Shown: piece after piece, positions 26,399 through 34,709 of the stretch | How positions within the stretch are numbered: position 1 is the stretch's first letter | Layout of the letters: each line of letters opens with the position of its first letter | Assembly: GCF_009363075.1 (NCBI RefSeq) | Contig: NZ_CP045293.1 | Coordinates: 6,721,501-6,785,500 of the forward strand | Direction of reading: 5' to 3' | Origin: Paenibacillus guangzhouensis | GTDB taxonomy: Bacteria > Bacillota > Bacilli > Paenibacillales > Paenibacillaceae | DNA length: 64,000 nt | Program-made: the position numbers and the translations under genes | The notes under the pieces: generated by a model | What the model was told of the DNA's origin: nothing | What the model saw: the letters and a program-made list of their open reading frames with translations, nothing else | Databases searched by the model: none

Positions 26399-26452
26399 AT
26401 CCACGCACAGGTACCCGGTTTCGATCCAAAATCCCACTTGGCAGGGTTATTT
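26399..26452. repeat. Dispersed foldable repeat, diverged copy 4
   Basis: It keeps CCACGCACAGGTACC, GGTTTCGATCCAAAATCC and CACTTGGCAGGG in the order seen in copies 1-3, with a small deletion in the centre. It lies just after a terminator, like copies 1 to 3. Confidence 0.4.
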
Positions 26453-26505
26453 TGTTATACTAATGAAATGAAAAGTAACAGTAAGAGTGGAGAGGATCGT
26501 TCGTC

Positions 26506-27216
26506 ATGAATCATTCGATATTCATTATGGAAGATGATCAAGCCATTGTGGAAATGGTGGAAAGTTATTTAACTAAAGAAGGGTACGCGGTGACCGTCGC
26601 TTCGGATGGAGAAGAGGGACTACGAAAGTTCGAGCAGGCGGAAGGGAAATTCGATCTGGTACTCGTCGATCTGATGATGCCGAAGGTGGATGGGATGGAA
26701 GTAATCCGTCGCATTCGGGCTTACAGCCATGTACCAATCTTGATTATGTCCGCGAAGGACGGCGACATCGATAAGGCGTTAGGCCTGGGGTTCGGTGCTG
26801 ATGACTACATCGCGAAACCTTTCTCGATGATCGAATTGTCTGCGAGACTAAAGGCGATCATTCGGCGTGCGACGCAGTATGCGCCTATCGAGATGAAGGC
26901 TGCGCCGGAGCAGCATATGCTAAGAATGGGCGATTTGCGAATTGATCTGGATAATTTCGCTGTCTTCAAGCATGAGGAGCCTGTTAAACTGACATCCAAA
27001 GAATTCGAGATTCTGAGACTGTTCGCAGCGCATCCGAATCGTGTCTATACGAAGGCCCAGATCTATAGCCAAGTATGGAATGACGACTATTACGGAGACG
27101 AGAATGTCATTAATGTTCATATGAGCAGGCTGCGGGACAAGATAGAAGATAATCCGTCAGAGCCGCGATATATTAAGACGCTGTGGGGCATTGGCTACAA
27201 GTGGGAAGGCGGTTAA
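26506..27216 (+). CDS. OmpR/PhoB-family response regulator
   Basis: A 236-residue two-component response regulator. The receiver domain spans residues 4-118 with acidic residues at 10-11, the phosphorylated Asp55 in LVDLMMP, Thr/Ser switch in IMSAKDGD, and Lys in YIAKPFS. The winged-helix DNA-binding domain covers about 140-235 (KLTSKEFEILRLF, VINVHMSRLRDKIE, IKTLWGIGYKWE). Its kinase gene starts one base after its stop codon. The likely target is the ABC transporter downstream, where 11-bp-spaced repeats are found. Confidence 0.93.
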   Translation: MNHSIFIMEDDQAIVEMVESYLTKEGYAVTVASDGEEGLRKFEQAEGKFDLVLVDLMMPKVDGMEVIRRIRAYSHVPILIMSAKDGDIDKALGLGFGADDYIAKPFSMIELSARLKAIIRRATQYAPIEMKAAPEQHMLRMGDLRIDLDNFAVFKHEEPVKLTSKEFEILRLFAAHPNRVYTKAQIYSQVWNDDYYGDENVINVHMSRLRDKIEDNPSEPRYIKTLWGIGYKWEGG

Positions 27217-27217
27217 T

Positions 27218-28153
27218 ATGACGATAATCTTATCTATGATTATCGTGATTCTCGTAGGGATGATTATCGTTCAGGCCCTCAATCGCCGCAGCCATCGGAT
27301 GCAACTGCGACACTTGCGATCGGAGGTCGAGCGAATTTCTTCTCTGGCTACTCATGAGAAGCTATTGCTTATGACGGATGACCGGGAGCTCCAATCGCTG
27401 CTGATGGAAATCAACCGGCTCTTAGGGGCGCAGCACCAGATGTACTCGGATTATGCCAAAATGGAAATGTCGATGAAGAAGATGGTATCGAATATTTCAC
27501 ATGATCTGAAGACGCCATTAACAGTCGTGCTAGGTTACATCGAGATGCTGCATCTTGATCCGGCGATGCATGCAGATGAGCGCGAGCGGGTGCTGGGCAA
27601 AGTATATGCCAAGACTCAAGAGACGTTAGCGCTCATCCATGACTTTTTCGACTTGGCCAAACTGGAATCCGGGGATCGCGATATACCGATGACTCGAATT
27701 CTCATGAATGAACGTTGCAGCACGACGATACTGGATTATTACGACATCCTTACGGAGAAGGGGTACCTCGTCCATATTGAGATTCCGGAGCATCCGATTT
27801 ATGGCTTCGGCAATGATGAGGCGCTGCACCGCGTATTGAACAATCTGATCTCGAACAGCATTCAATACGGCAGTCATGGCAAGCAGCTCGGCCTGACGCT
27901 CCGAGAAGATGAATCTTCTGTCTATGTGGATATATGGGATCGAGGGAAAGGCATTGATGCGATGCATATTGATCATGTCTTTGAACGTATGTACACGCTG
28001 GAGGATTCACGGAATAAATCGTATCAGGGCAGTGGACTGGGGCTTACGATTACGAAGCGGCTGGTTGAGAGTATGGGCGGATCCATTCATCTTCGCAGCA
28101 ACCCATATGAGCTTACGGTGTTTACCGTACAATTGAAAAAAGTGCAGTACTAA
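27218..28153 (+). CDS. Sensor histidine kinase
   Basis: A 311-residue membrane kinase with a single N-terminal hydrophobic helix (residues 1-20) and no extracellular domain, followed by a cytosolic linker. The phosphorylated His95 is in MVSNISHDLKTPL. ATPase motifs follow: N box near HRVLNNLISNSIQYG, WDRGKGID, and QGSGLGLTI. With so little outside the membrane it probably senses within the membrane or through the partner transporter. ATG at 27218 follows GGAAGGCGG. It pairs with the adjacent response regulator. Confidence 0.92.
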   Translation: MTIILSMIIVILVGMIIVQALNRRSHRMQLRHLRSEVERISSLATHEKLLLMTDDRELQSLLMEINRLLGAQHQMYSDYAKMEMSMKKMVSNISHDLKTPLTVVLGYIEMLHLDPAMHADERERVLGKVYAKTQETLALIHDFFDLAKLESGDRDIPMTRILMNERCSTTILDYYDILTEKGYLVHIEIPEHPIYGFGNDEALHRVLNNLISNSIQYGSHGKQLGLTLREDESSVYVDIWDRGKGIDAMHIDHVFERMYTLEDSRNKSYQGSGLGLTITKRLVESMGGSIHLRSNPYELTVFTVQLKKVQY

Positions 28154-28192
28154 CTCATGGAATGGTGATCGCTCACATTTCATGAGTTTTTT
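28152..28192 (+). terminator. Terminator after the kinase gene
   Basis: AACTCATG pairs with CATGAGTT around a 21-base loop, followed by TTTTTC. Confidence 0.65.
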
Positions 28193-28219
28193 CTTGAGAA
28201 GCGGGTGTACGGAATTTGC

Positions 28220-28246
28220 TTAAGAAATTCGTAAGATTGAAGTAAG
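28220..28246 (+). promoter_or_regulatory. Three direct repeats at 11-bp spacing, candidate response-regulator site
   Basis: TTAAG at 28220, GTAAG at 28231 and GTAAG at 28242 lie exactly one helical turn apart, the spacing used by OmpR/PhoB-type dimers. They are 60 bp before the ABC transporter gene and just above a TAAGAT -10-like hexamer (28268). Confidence 0.5.
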
Positions 28247-28306
28247 AAAAAAGAAAATGACGTCTAGTAAGATAGAGATATGAGAGAGCGAGAGGGGAAA
28301 GAGAGT

Positions 28307-29230
28307 ATGGAGCATATTGTACGAACGAATCGATTGACCAAAACTTTTCAAGGGCAAGAAGTCGTCTCGAATGTCAGCATGAATATTAAGCAAGGCGAAA
28401 TCTACGGGTTTCTCGGTCCCAATGGTGCAGGGAAGACTACGGTAATGAAGATGATCACGAATCTCGTGAAGCCGACGAGCGGCGAGATCGAGATTTTCGG
28501 AGAGAAGTTAACGCCGGATTCTTATCGCCTTTTGGGGCGGATGGGGACCATCATTGAATATCCAGTGTTCTATGATAAGCTGACAGCCCGCGAGAATCTG
28601 GAGCTGCATTGCGAATATATGGGTTACTACAATAAGAAAGCGATTGATGAAGCGCTAGAGCTCGTGAATTTAATCGATACGGGCAAGAAGAAAGTGAAGA
28701 CCTTCTCGCTTGGGATGAAACAGCGTCTCGGTATTGCTCGCGCTATTACGACAAAGCCAGAGCTGCTTATTTTCGATGAGCCGATTAATGGATTGGACCC
28801 GCTTGGAATCAAAGAGTTAAGAGATGTGTTCCGCATGCTGTGCAAGGAATATGGAACGACGCTATTGATCTCCAGCCACATTCTAGGCGAGATCGAACAA
28901 ATTGCGGATACGATTGGCGTCATTCAAGGCGGACGATTGCTGCGGGAGATTACGATGGCCGAAATACGCGGCGAGACGACGAATTATATTGAGATCATGA
29001 CGAACGATTGCAGCAAAGCAGCCTACGTCTTAACGGACAAACTTCAATTGAACAATATTCGGGTGATTGATAATCAGTTCATACGCATCTATGACCAGCA
29101 TATCGCACAAAGCGAAATTACCAAAACATTGATCATGAATGATGTGGTTATTGATTCGATTCATAAGCAAAGCAGCTCGTTAGAGGATTATTTCTTGCAA
29201 GTGTTGAACGGAGGCGGAGTACGTGCTTAA
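28307..29230 (+). CDS. ABC transporter ATPase, BcrA-like
   Basis: A 307-residue ATPase of the bacitracin/lantibiotic-resistance type. Walker A GPNGAGKTT, signature LGMKQRLGIARA in place of LSGGQ, Walker B LLIFDEPINGLDP and switch LISSHIL are present. The C-terminal 90 residues (NYIEIMTNDCSKAAYVL onwards) are the extension typical of this branch. ATG at 28307 follows GAGAGGGGAAAG. It overlaps the permease gene by 8 bp. The two-component genes upstream suggest a peptide-sensing resistance or stress module; the substrate is unknown. Confidence 0.88.
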   Translation: MEHIVRTNRLTKTFQGQEVVSNVSMNIKQGEIYGFLGPNGAGKTTVMKMITNLVKPTSGEIEIFGEKLTPDSYRLLGRMGTIIEYPVFYDKLTARENLELHCEYMGYYNKKAIDEALELVNLIDTGKKKVKTFSLGMKQRLGIARAITTKPELLIFDEPINGLDPLGIKELRDVFRMLCKEYGTTLLISSHILGEIEQIADTIGVIQGGRLLREITMAEIRGETTNYIEIMTNDCSKAAYVLTDKLQLNNIRVIDNQFIRIYDQHIAQSEITKTLIMNDVVIDSIHKQSSSLEDYFLQVLNGGGVRA

Positions 29231-29915
29231 TTTGATGAAGTTAGAGTTAAGAAAATTTAAAATCATGGGATATATTCGCGGTGCTGCGATCGCTAATGTG
29301 ATCATCTTTGGGTTCATGATGCTGATGAGCTATACGCCAGAGATAGATGGTACGACCCTTTTTGGAGATTATAATATGATATTTTCCATGATCGATGTAT
29401 TTGCGAGGGGGACGTTTATTATTTTTGCCTCCGTCTTGCTGGGGCGATTCGTCATCGACGAATTCAATAGTAAGACCATTACCGTCTTGTTTATGTACCC
29501 GATCAAACGTCACAAAATCATTGCTGCCAAACTTCTGGTCGTTATTATTTTTACCTTCCTATGCATCGTAGCTTCAATGGTATTTTTGAGTACATTGTAC
29601 TTTATCGTCAACTCGTTTACGCATTTCGTATCGGATGAACTGACGATGACGCTCGTGTTGCAGCAGGCTGTTAAATTAGGCTTTAATGCGCTAGCAGCAA
29701 GCTTTATGGCACTGATTCCTCTTTACTTCGGCATGCGTAAATATTCTCTGCCGACGACCATTGTATCTTCTGTCATCATCGTATTGTTGACCTGCTCGAA
29801 CAATGGCGGGTTTAACTTGAATGACATTATTATCGTACCGATTTTGCTAGGCGCCATCGGTGCAGCGATTGGATATGCGGCGATTCGCAAAATCGATCAA
29901 ATTGATATCAACTAA
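29223..29915 (+). CDS. ABC transporter permease, BcrB-like
   Basis: A 230-residue membrane protein with six hydrophobic helices, of the ABC-2 type that pairs with BcrA-like ATPases. The GTG start at 29223 lies inside the end of the ATPase gene with GGAGG seven bases upstream, so the two are coupled. The segment DEFNSKTITVLFMYPIKRHK is the usual cytosolic coupling loop after helix 2. It likely forms the membrane channel for the ATPase encoded before it. Confidence 0.85.
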   Translation: MLNLMKLELRKFKIMGYIRGAAIANVIIFGFMMLMSYTPEIDGTTLFGDYNMIFSMIDVFARGTFIIFASVLLGRFVIDEFNSKTITVLFMYPIKRHKIIAAKLLVVIIFTFLCIVASMVFLSTLYFIVNSFTHFVSDELTMTLVLQQAVKLGFNALAASFMALIPLYFGMRKYSLPTTIVSSVIIVLLTCSNNGGFNLNDIIIVPILLGAIGAAIGYAAIRKIDQIDIN

Positions 29916-29942
29916 CTAGGGAAAGGGAGGAATGGAATAACG

Positions 29943-30566
29943 ATGGAGACGTCAAATGGGAAGGTTGTCGCGCAGTCGATGTGGATGGTCTGGGAGAGTA
30001 TATTTGATATTGTCACCCGGTTTCGGAGTGAGTCGATCTGGCGGTTCGGCATATGCAAACTCGTCATTCGCAGGCACTACGGCAAACGGATCGTGTGCCA
30101 TGACGGCAGCCAGATTGCGGCGGGGGATTGGATCGGAGAGCTTCATTTAGATAATCAACAGGTGATTGAACTGACACGTGCCGTTGGCGCAGACCGAGCG
30201 GGGATCATGACAGCACGCATGCTGCGCCGCGGCATGAAGCAGATCAGCCAGGCGATGAGAACCGCGCCGGAACTGACCAAGGTGCAGGCCATCACCGGGA
30301 TCACACTGCTCCATCGTGGGATTATTCATGGATTGGGATTTGAGCAGCATCCGATCGCGTCCAAATGGGCCAAGGGATTCTCGAAGGTCTACCTTCGGTA
30401 CCTGCTCCGGATCTTGCATCCTGAAGGGAAACAGCGGGTGAAGCAAGCGGGGGAGAAGCTGGAGCCCAGGATGCTCGTCATCTCGAGGCAGGCTTTACTC
30501 GAGCGATTCACAAAGAAAGATAAGGATAAAGATAAGGACAAGGAACCGCGAATGATTTACATGTAA
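29943..30566 (+). CDS. YkoP-like domain protein
   Basis: A 207-residue soluble protein. Its body (FGICKLVIRRHYGKRIVCHDGSQIAAGDWIGELHLDNQ region, then a helical part) resembles the domain found alone in B. subtilis YkoP and fused to some polysaccharide deacetylases. Its function is not established. A lysine/aspartate tail (KKDKDKDKDK) precedes the end. The next gene, 32 bp on, encodes a deacetylase, so here the two halves are separate neighbouring genes. The stop of the ABC permease is 27 bp upstream; co-transcription is possible. Confidence 0.7.
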   Translation: METSNGKVVAQSMWMVWESIFDIVTRFRSESIWRFGICKLVIRRHYGKRIVCHDGSQIAAGDWIGELHLDNQQVIELTRAVGADRAGIMTARMLRRGMKQISQAMRTAPELTKVQAITGITLLHRGIIHGLGFEQHPIASKWAKGFSKVYLRYLLRILHPEGKQRVKQAGEKLEPRMLVISRQALLERFTKKDKDKDKDKEPRMIYM

Positions 30567-30598
30567 GTGTCATTCGCGGCAGGAGGAGAGAGCACATC

Positions 30599-31384
30599 AT
30601 GTTCGTGACGGCTTTGCAATTTGTCATTCTATTTATACTACTCTATATGCTGGTTCCGTTCGTCATTACCCGCATATGCGGACTTGTCGTTGTGCGCCGA
30701 GGAAAAGCGACGAACCAAGTGGCGATTACCTTTGATGACGGGCCGAACCCGACTTATACGCCTATTCTGCTGGATATGCTGCGCACGCATGAGGTTAAAG
30801 CGACCTTCTTCGTACTCGGCAGCGAGGCCGAGAAATATCCGGACATCATTCGCCGTATGCATCGGGAAGGACATCAAATCGGCATCCACAATTATACGCA
30901 TACCCCGAATTGGGCCATGACGCCGGGTGAAGTACTGCGGGAGCAGGTGGAAATGTCGGCTGACATCGTTGAGCGGATTACGGGCGAACGCCCTACGTGC
31001 TATCGACCGCCATGGGGGATACTGAATTTAGGGGATCTCTTCAACTTCCGTAAGCGAAGCGGCTATCGCATCGTGTTGTGGTCGGTCATGGTCGGCGATT
31101 GGAAGCGATCCACGACAGCAGAAAGGTTGAGAAACAAGCTGATGCGACGGATCACACCAGGCGCTATCGTGGTGTTGCATGATTCAGGCGAGACATTTGG
31201 TGCTGATGCGGATGCGCCGCTGCAGATGATTGCAGGTCTGGATGCCGTGCTGAAGGAGGTTCTGCAGCAGGGGTATGCCTGCGTCAGAGTAGATGAGATG
31301 GTGGATCCATACTGGCGTACAAGGTATCAGGTCAAGCCTAGGGCGACGATGATGAAGAAGTCTTATAAATCTACCATACATTAA
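30599..31384 (+). CDS. Membrane-anchored polysaccharide deacetylase, NodB family
   Basis: A 261-residue carbohydrate esterase 4 protein. An N-terminal helix (residues 1-28) anchors it, with the catalytic domain outside. Motifs are TFDDGPNPTY with Asp46-Asp47, the metal histidines in HQIGIHNYTHT, YRPPWG, LWSVMVGDW and VVLHDSGE. It probably removes acetyl groups from peptidoglycan or another wall polymer. AGGAGGAGAG precedes the ATG. Its partner is the YkoP-like gene upstream. A terminator starts at its stop codon. Confidence 0.88.
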   Translation: MFVTALQFVILFILLYMLVPFVITRICGLVVVRRGKATNQVAITFDDGPNPTYTPILLDMLRTHEVKATFFVLGSEAEKYPDIIRRMHREGHQIGIHNYTHTPNWAMTPGEVLREQVEMSADIVERITGERPTCYRPPWGILNLGDLFNFRKRSGYRIVLWSVMVGDWKRSTTAERLRNKLMRRITPGAIVVLHDSGETFGADADAPLQMIAGLDAVLKEVLQQGYACVRVDEMVDPYWRTRYQVKPRATMMKKSYKSTIH

Positions 31385-31416
31385 CAGAGACATATGACAA
31401 TGTCTCTGTTTTTTTA
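31384..31416 (+). terminator. Terminator of the deacetylase operon
   Basis: ACAGAGACAT and ATGTCTCTGT form a 10-bp stem around ATGACA, followed by seven T residues. Confidence 0.88.
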
Positions 31417-31454
31417 TTGAAAAAAGTAAGATAGAATGTGCAGGGGGTATCGAA

Positions 31455-32057
31455 TTGAGGTGCGTCTATATAAACAGGAGGGGGGAGAGTCACATCGAAG
31501 ATGAAGAACTCGTGGCGCGAATTCGGCGCGGCGAATCAGCTGCATTCCGTCAGTTGATCGACCGATTTCACGGACATATATTCCAAGTCGCGTATTCGGT
31601 TGTCCGTGATCGCACGGATGCAGAAGATATCGCGCAGAATGTATTCATTCAGATCCACCGGTCTCTCCCCCAGTATGAGTCCAAAGGATTGAAGACATGG
31701 ATATCCCGAATTGCGCTTAATAAAGCAATTGATTATAAACGGAAGCTAAACCGAAGGCGTGAAGAGGTTGTGGAAGATGTAGAGGTGGCGGAAGGAAATC
31801 GTCCGTTCGTCGCCAGCAGCATCGAGAACGACGTGCTTACGGAAGTGATTCATCGCGATCGTCAGGCACGCATCCGTGCGCAGCTCGATCTCATTCCCGA
31901 GCTTCACCGTCAAATGATTGAATCGTACTATTTGGAGGAGAAGTCATACGACCAAATTGCGACGGAATGCAACATCTCGTTAAAGACGGTAGAATCCCGA
32001 TTGTATCGCGCGAGACAATGGCTTAGGACCCACTGGAAGGAGGAGGATTGGCGATGA
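31455..32057 (+). CDS. ECF-type RNA polymerase sigma factor
   Basis: A sigma-70-family extracytoplasmic-function factor of about 200 residues. Region 2 is DRFHGHIFQVAYSVVRDR with DAEDIAQNVFIQIHRSL; region 4 is LIPELHRQMIESYYLEE with SYDQIATECNISLKTVESRL. TTG at 31455 has AGGGGG at good spacing. However, a much stronger AGGAGGGGGG at 31476-31487 lies inside this frame and is best placed for an ATC codon at 31494, so the true start is open. The gene overlaps the anti-sigma gene by ATGA. Confidence 0.88.
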   Translation: MRCVYINRRGESHIEDEELVARIRRGESAAFRQLIDRFHGHIFQVAYSVVRDRTDAEDIAQNVFIQIHRSLPQYESKGLKTWISRIALNKAIDYKRKLNRRREEVVEDVEVAEGNRPFVASSIENDVLTEVIHRDRQARIRAQLDLIPELHRQMIESYYLEEKSYDQIATECNISLKTVESRLYRARQWLRTHWKEEDWR

Positions 32058-32491
32058 AGAAGTACAGCTTAGAAGATTGGGTGGCATACATGCGAGGAAC
32101 GCTGGATGAACAGGTACAGCTTGACATGGAAGAGCTGCTGCTACACTCTGAAGAGGCGATGGCGGAGTACATGCTTGCCCTTGACGCGGTTGAAGGGGAG
32201 CTTCCCGAACCTGAGGACCATGATGTGTTCGCCGATCGCATGATGCAGCAATTGTACGGTAAGTCGGCTCGGTCATCTGGGCGGGCAAGCGAGAAACTGA
32301 GACATCGACATTGGTACGAGCATCCGATGTTCCACTATACGATTGCGGCGTCCATCACCTTCGTCCTGCTGATTAGTGGCGTATTCAACAATATGTCGGG
32401 TGGGCCCCATGCCTTGCTCGATCAACCAAGCGGTTCCATGACGGAATCCATTATTCAGAAAGCTTTTAGTTGGCTAGATGCCTTGAAATGA
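32054..32491 (+). CDS. Anti-sigma factor, membrane-bound, zinc-less
   Basis: A 145-residue protein with an N-terminal cytosolic domain (residues 1-60), one membrane helix (about 93-112) and a short outer tail. The start, SLEDWVAYMRGTLDE followed by MEELLLHSEEAMAEY, matches the anti-sigma domain, but the usual H-x3-C-x2-C zinc ligands are missing beyond the histidine. It should hold the neighbouring sigma factor at the membrane until a signal arrives. The ATGA overlap with the sigma gene means coupled translation. Confidence 0.78.
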   Translation: MKKYSLEDWVAYMRGTLDEQVQLDMEELLLHSEEAMAEYMLALDAVEGELPEPEDHDVFADRMMQQLYGKSARSSGRASEKLRHRHWYEHPMFHYTIAASITFVLLISGVFNNMSGGPHALLDQPSGSMTESIIQKAFSWLDALK

Positions 32492-32525
32492 TACGACAAA
32501 AACCGTGCAAAGGAGTGGATAGGTC

Positions 32526-33686
32526 TTGCAACCTTATCGAAGCAAAGGCGTCGCGTTTTTCGCGAGCTTCATCCCAGGATTGGGACATTATTATGTAGGC
32601 AAAAAGGTTAGAGCGGTCTTGTATGCGATGTGTTTCTTCGGCGCGCTCGGTCTTGGCGTGTTGGGATCTATAGCGACGAGCGATGACGCACCGTTCGCCA
32701 TGGGCGTCGTTGCAGCATTCATCGTCGGCTGCATCAACATGCTGGATATGATCATCTATCTGATCCGTACACCGTATATCCCGAATACGTACGGTGAACA
32801 GTTCCTGCAAGAGGCAGGACTTGGCCCATATGGTCCATATGGTCCTTACGGACATGTGCCGCCGACCCCAAGGCAGGATTCGGAGCGATTCTTCACGATT
32901 CTCTTATCCTTCGTTCCCGGGCTGGGTCATTTCTATCTCGGACTGATGCACCGCGGGTTGTCCTTCCTGATTGCCTTCTTCGGCTTAGGGACCATGCTCG
33001 TCTTCGTGGCAGCTGTGACGAACCAAGGCGGGTTTGCTGTTTTCTTAGGATTATTGCCGATTATATGGCTGTATTGCATGTTCGATGCGGTGCAGGCTGC
33101 CCATCGGAAGCAGCAAGGAGATTTGTTATTGGATCGTACACTATTCGATGATTTCGATTCGTTCCGGGAAGACGGCAGACGCAGCAAGATGCTAGCGATG
33201 GTCTTATCGCTCCTGCCGGGAGCCGGGCATATGTATCTTGGATTACAGCGGCGCGGGTTACAACTGATGGTTGGGTTTCTCGGCTCCATTTATATTCTTG
33301 ATTTCATGCGACTGTCGTTGTTCTTCTTCTTCATCCCGCTGATCTGGTGCTTCAGCTTCTTTGATACGCTGCAGCAGCTCAGCCGCTATAGCCGCGGCGA
33401 TTTGTTAAGCGATACGCCTGTAGTCAGATGGCTTCCATCGCATAATCGATGGCTTGGATTCGGGTTAATTCTGATCGGAGCCTACTATATGTTTGATCAG
33501 ATCGCGCTTCCGATGCTCGAGAACTACTTCCCGAATAGAATCATTCGTTATCAAGTACAGCAATATTTCCAGACGCTCGTTATTGCACTCTTGTTCATTG
33601 GAGGCGGCGTGAAGCTGTTGTTCGGCAGCCGACGTCAGCGAAGCATCGAAGAGGTGCTGGAGGAAGATTTCGATCCGAGACCTTGA
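32526..33686 (+). CDS. Multipass membrane protein with three TM2-like repeats
   Basis: A 386-residue protein starting at TTG with AAAGGAGT eight bases upstream. It contains three repeats with the motif P-G-(L/A)-G-H-x-Y-x-G at about residues 17-25, 131-139 and 234-242, each followed by two hydrophobic helices, as in TM2 domains. A GPYGPYGPYG linker lies at about 99-108. The last part has two further helices. Function is unknown. It follows the sigma/anti-sigma pair by 34 bp and may be the third member of that operon. Confidence 0.7.
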   Translation: MQPYRSKGVAFFASFIPGLGHYYVGKKVRAVLYAMCFFGALGLGVLGSIATSDDAPFAMGVVAAFIVGCINMLDMIIYLIRTPYIPNTYGEQFLQEAGLGPYGPYGPYGHVPPTPRQDSERFFTILLSFVPGLGHFYLGLMHRGLSFLIAFFGLGTMLVFVAAVTNQGGFAVFLGLLPIIWLYCMFDAVQAAHRKQQGDLLLDRTLFDDFDSFREDGRRSKMLAMVLSLLPGAGHMYLGLQRRGLQLMVGFLGSIYILDFMRLSLFFFFIPLIWCFSFFDTLQQLSRYSRGDLLSDTPVVRWLPSHNRWLGFGLILIGAYYMFDQIALPMLENYFPNRIIRYQVQQYFQTLVIALLFIGGGVKLLFGSRRQRSIEEVLEEDFDPRP

Positions 33687-33765
33687 TCGGTTAAAGAGAA
33701 ATACTTGAAACATTTGGCAGGGTATTGTATTGTGTAACTATTGCAATAAATGAACCGAATATGAG

Positions 33766-33857
33766 ATACGGGGGCTTGAGGAGTCAGGCTGAGATTGTAG
33801 TCGTTCACCACCGCTACTGACCGTTAATCTGATCTGGATAATGCCAGCGGAGAGAAT
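33766..33857 (+). promoter_or_regulatory. TPP riboswitch before ykoEDC
   Basis: The thiamine pyrophosphate aptamer core is clear: ACGGGGG, GGCTGAGA, then TGACC and CTGATCTGGATAATGCCAGC. About 160 bases separate it from the terminator at 34021. That stretch contains a strong hairpin (GAATGA/TCATTC with GTTTCG/CGAAAC near 33898-33933) and no gene. Confidence 0.93.
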
Positions 33858-34020
33858 CTAATCGATGTATATGGAGCTTCATTCCTTTGAATAGATTGAA
33901 TGACATGTTTCGATGTAACGAAACGTATCATTCTATGGAGTGACCTGTCTTTGCTTACGAAGTGAACGTAAGTGGAACGCATGCTCATATATCGAACCAA
34001 CAACGATCAAGACTGATCTC

Positions 34021-34052
34021 ACCGTCTGCGCATGCCGCCAGGCGGTTTTTTT
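34021..34052 (+). terminator. Riboswitch-controlled terminator before ykoE
   Basis: ACCGTCTG pairs with CAGGCGGT (one G-T pair) around ten bases, followed by seven T residues. It is 40 bp before the ykoE start. Confidence 0.75.
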
Positions 34053-34092
34053 GTTGCGCTAGATATCATTTCGGTTGGAGGAGTTGATAGGT

Positions 34093-34680
34093 ATGCAAGG
34101 CAATTTGAGATTGAAGTTTTCAGACATTCTCATCACGATTTTACTCGCATTGGTGTTCGGGGTGATCTATAAGCTGTGGGGGAGCGTCTATGATGTATTC
34201 AAGCCGTTCTTCTTCCAGGCGGATGAGCTGGTATACGGTATGTGGTTCATCGCAGCGACCGTCGCGTTCCTGCTGATTCGTAAACCCGGCGTGGCGTTGC
34301 TCGCTGAGCTCGCTGCGGCCCATGTATCCTTATTATTCGGGGCAGAGTGGGGGATTCAGCTGTTCTTGTATGGTCTTGTACAGGGACTATGTGCGGAGAT
34401 TATTTTCGCGTTATTCCGTTACCGCAGTTACCGTGCTGGTACAGCCGCACTTGCGGGTGTCGCCGTAGCGATTGGCTCCATGGTCGTCGACTATGCGTAT
34501 GGATACATTGCAGATTATGAGCCATGGATGTTCTTCGTGAAGTATGGCCTGCGCTGCGTGAGCGGCATCGTCATTACCGGATTATTCGCGTATTACTTGG
34601 TCAAGGCGCTTGAAGCGACTGGGGTGACGAACCTCGTTAGACCGGTATCGAAATCCGAATATGACGCGTTGAACAAATAG
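34093..34680 (+). CDS. ykoE: Thiamine ECF transporter substrate-binding membrane subunit
   Basis: A 195-residue membrane protein with about six helices, matching YkoE, the substrate-capture subunit for thiamine or its hydroxymethylpyrimidine part. Recognisable segments are LKFSDILITILLALVFGVIY, QADELVYGMWFIAATVA and RCVSGIVITGLFAYYLVKAL. ATG at 34093 has GGAGGAG ten bases upstream; TTG at 34075 has none. It works with YkoD and YkoC encoded next, under the TPP riboswitch. The YkoF thiamine-binding gene found first in the B. subtilis operon is absent here. Confidence 0.9.
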   Translation: MQGNLRLKFSDILITILLALVFGVIYKLWGSVYDVFKPFFFQADELVYGMWFIAATVAFLLIRKPGVALLAELAAAHVSLLFGAEWGIQLFLYGLVQGLCAEIIFALFRYRSYRAGTAALAGVAVAIGSMVVDYAYGYIADYEPWMFFVKYGLRCVSGIVITGLFAYYLVKALEATGVTNLVRPVSKSEYDALNK

Positions 34681-34709
34681 CATATGTTGTGAAAAAAGGA
34701 GAGAGACAG

